Shown here in pieces: positions 62,590-64,000 of a stretch of 64,000 bases of DNA (positions are counted from its first letter, which is position 1; each line of letters begins with the position of its first letter). Made by a program: the position numbers and the translations under genes. This stretch comes from Utricularia gibba (taxonomy: Eukaryota > Streptophyta > Magnoliopsida > Lamiales > Lentibulariaceae), in the NCBI GenBank assembly GCA_002189035.1, contig NEEC01000019.1, positions 1,178,001 through 1,242,000 on the forward strand, written 5' to 3'. The notes under the pieces were generated by a model. The model saw only the letters and a program-made list of their open reading frames with translations. It ran no database searches and was not told where the DNA came from.

Positions 62590-64000
62590 ATGGCAGGGGT
62601 TTGCTGCGGGGTGAGTATGGGAGAACCGGAGGAGGGATCGGCGGTGGAGGTCATACCCAGTTCTAAAACCTCTCTGAGGAAACGCGTAGAGATGCATCAT
62701 TTTAAATTTCTGCCAATGGATTCCGCAGTGGCGCCGGTGTTGGAAGGCGGTGGGAAAAGGATGAAGCGTGACACTAACGCTGCGGGCGTTTCCGTTGTTT
62801 CTCCTAGAGAGTGTTTGGTCGATTCACCGGACTCCGCGACGGAGAAACCGTCGTTATTGGTTTCTGGGTCAGGGAGTGAAGGTGATTTGTGGCCGGCGAT
62901 TCCGAAGTTTGGAATGATGTCTGTTTGTGGGCGGCGGCGAGATATGGAAGACATGGTTTCTATTCATCCTTCTTTGTTTGGGCAGCGTCAGGGTTGCCCG
63001 TCTGGGTTGCATTTCTTCGGCGTGTACGATGGCCATGGCTGCTCTCACGTTGGTTTTTCATTTTCATTCCTGTTTAAGCTCTAGTTTAATCACCGGGCCT
63101 GGATTTCCTTCCTTGTTTCGGTTTCAGGTTGCGGTGAGATGCCGGGACCGGATGCACGAAATAGTGAAGGCGGAGCACGACAGCAGCCGGACGACGTCAT
63201 GGGAGGAAACGATGGTGAATATTTTCTCAAAGATGGACAAGGAAGTCGATGAGTGGTGCAGTAGCAGCTCAGCCACTTCCAGCTGCCGCTGCGAACTCAA
63301 GACTCCTCAGCGCGACGCCGTCGGATCCACGGCGGTGGTCGCCGTCGTCACTCCCGAAAAAATCATCGTCTCCAACTGCGGCGATTCTCGCGCAGTCCTA
63401 TGTCGTAATGGCGTCGCGATTCCGCTTTCCCTTGATCACAAGGTGGGTTGAACTTTCAGTTTCTACCGTTCACCAGAATCAGATCCCAACATTCCCTCAT
63501 CATCTTCTCATTCCCTGTTTTCTCTCAGCCTGACCGCCCCGACGAACTTAATCGGATAGAAGATGCCGGCGGCCACGTAATTTTCTGGGACGGCCCTCGT
63601 GTCCTGGGCCTCCTCGCCATGTCTCGAGCCATCGGTAACGATAACAACACAGTCCCTTTCCTCATATTCATTTCCCCCATGAAATCACGAAATCATTCCT
63701 AAACCAAACATCTCCAGGCGACAATTACTTGAAGCCGTACGTGATTTCAGAGCCAGAGGTGACGATCCACGATCGTACGGCGGAGGACGAATGCTTGATA
63801 CTCGCGAGCGACGGTCTCTGGGACGTGGTATCCAACGAGACGGCGTGCAGGGTGGCGCGAATGTGCCTCCAGTCCCGGAGTTTGAGCTCCGACAAAAGCT
63901 GCTCCGACGCATCGATTCTTCTGACGAAGCTCGCTCTGGCGCGCCTCACCGCCGATAATGTCAGCGTCGTAGTGGTTGATTTGAGATCGTCGTCGACGCG
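62590..64000 (+). CDS. PP2CA: Clade A protein phosphatase 2C, PP2CA/AHG3-like ABA co-receptor (3' partial)
   Basis: Exons 62590..63048, 63128..63442, 63529..63634 and 63718..>64000 read through to the window edge without a stop. The start MAGVCCGV and N-terminal [17 protein letters not shown] are close to Arabidopsis PP2CA/AHG3. The catalytic domain carries [28 protein letters not shown] (metal-binding DGHG), [36 protein letters not shown], and [17 protein letters not shown]. The Trp lock residue that inserts into PYL-bound ABA is present in the [18 protein letters not shown] segment. The enzyme dephosphorylates SnRK2 kinases and is inhibited by PYR/PYL receptors with ABA. The last visible residues ([12 protein letters not shown]) match the family C-terminus, so only a few codons are missing. 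Confidence 0.96.

Overview
This is a piece of a flowering-plant nuclear genome, most likely a eudicot (I cannot name the species). Genes are split by GT-AG introns that start and end in the expected phases, intergenic DNA is AT-rich, and every recognisable protein is a plant family member: vacuolar aquaporin, SOSEKI, XTH, R2R3-MYB, ARF with a miR160 site, CASP-like, plastid HDS, ICR and a clade A PP2C. I built exon structures by reading splice junctions and checking that phases close.

Layout, left to right. 0-4.3 kb: the 3' part of a MYG1-like gene (+), then a TIP1-type aquaporin (+). 5-10.5 kb: a SOSEKI polarity gene (-) and an XTH31/32-type xyloglucan enzyme (-). 12-15 kb: the ESCRT-III subunit VPS24 (+), tail to tail with a small RPA-like OB-fold gene (-). 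15.3 kb: a 347-bp transposon of hAT type with intact target duplications. 17.3-18.2 kb: an R2R3-MYB (+). 18.2-21.5 kb: gene-poor AT-rich DNA. 21.5-25.2 kb: CDC48 (+). 25.2-29.5 kb: a gene-poor stretch with a short TTAGGG array and coding-like fragments. 29.6-32.5 kb: a two-domain glycosyltransferase (+). 33.4-38.4 kb: an EDR2-like PH/START protein with 21 exons (+). 41.7-43.7 kb: ARF10/16-type factor (+). 44.7-45.8 kb: CASP-like 5A (+). 46.4-47.4 kb: a repeat-built acidic membrane protein (+). 47.7-51.8 kb: HDS of the plastid MEP pathway, 19 exons (-). 52.9-53.2 kb: a small conserved gene (-). 54-55.3 kb: GINS subunit PSF2 (-). 57.6-59.7 kb: an ICR/RIP coiled-coil ROP effector (+). 60.4-61.8 kb: mitochondrial ribosomal protein L15 (+). 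62.6 kb to the right edge: a PP2CA/AHG3-type ABA co-receptor phosphatase (+), cut by the window end.

The genes do not form an operon or biosynthetic cluster; this is ordinary, fairly dense plant gene space. The points most worth a second look are: (1) HDS and PSF2, about 3 kb apart, each lack exactly one nucleotide for an open frame, which suggests assembly indels; (2) the complete 347-bp hAT-like element; (3) an AT-rich dispersed repeat family with one copy in an XTH intron; (4) a repeat-expanded membrane protein whose array is open in several frames; (5) unexplained coding-like segments near 27.0-27.7 and 44.1-44.5 kb. I found no convincing new biological system.
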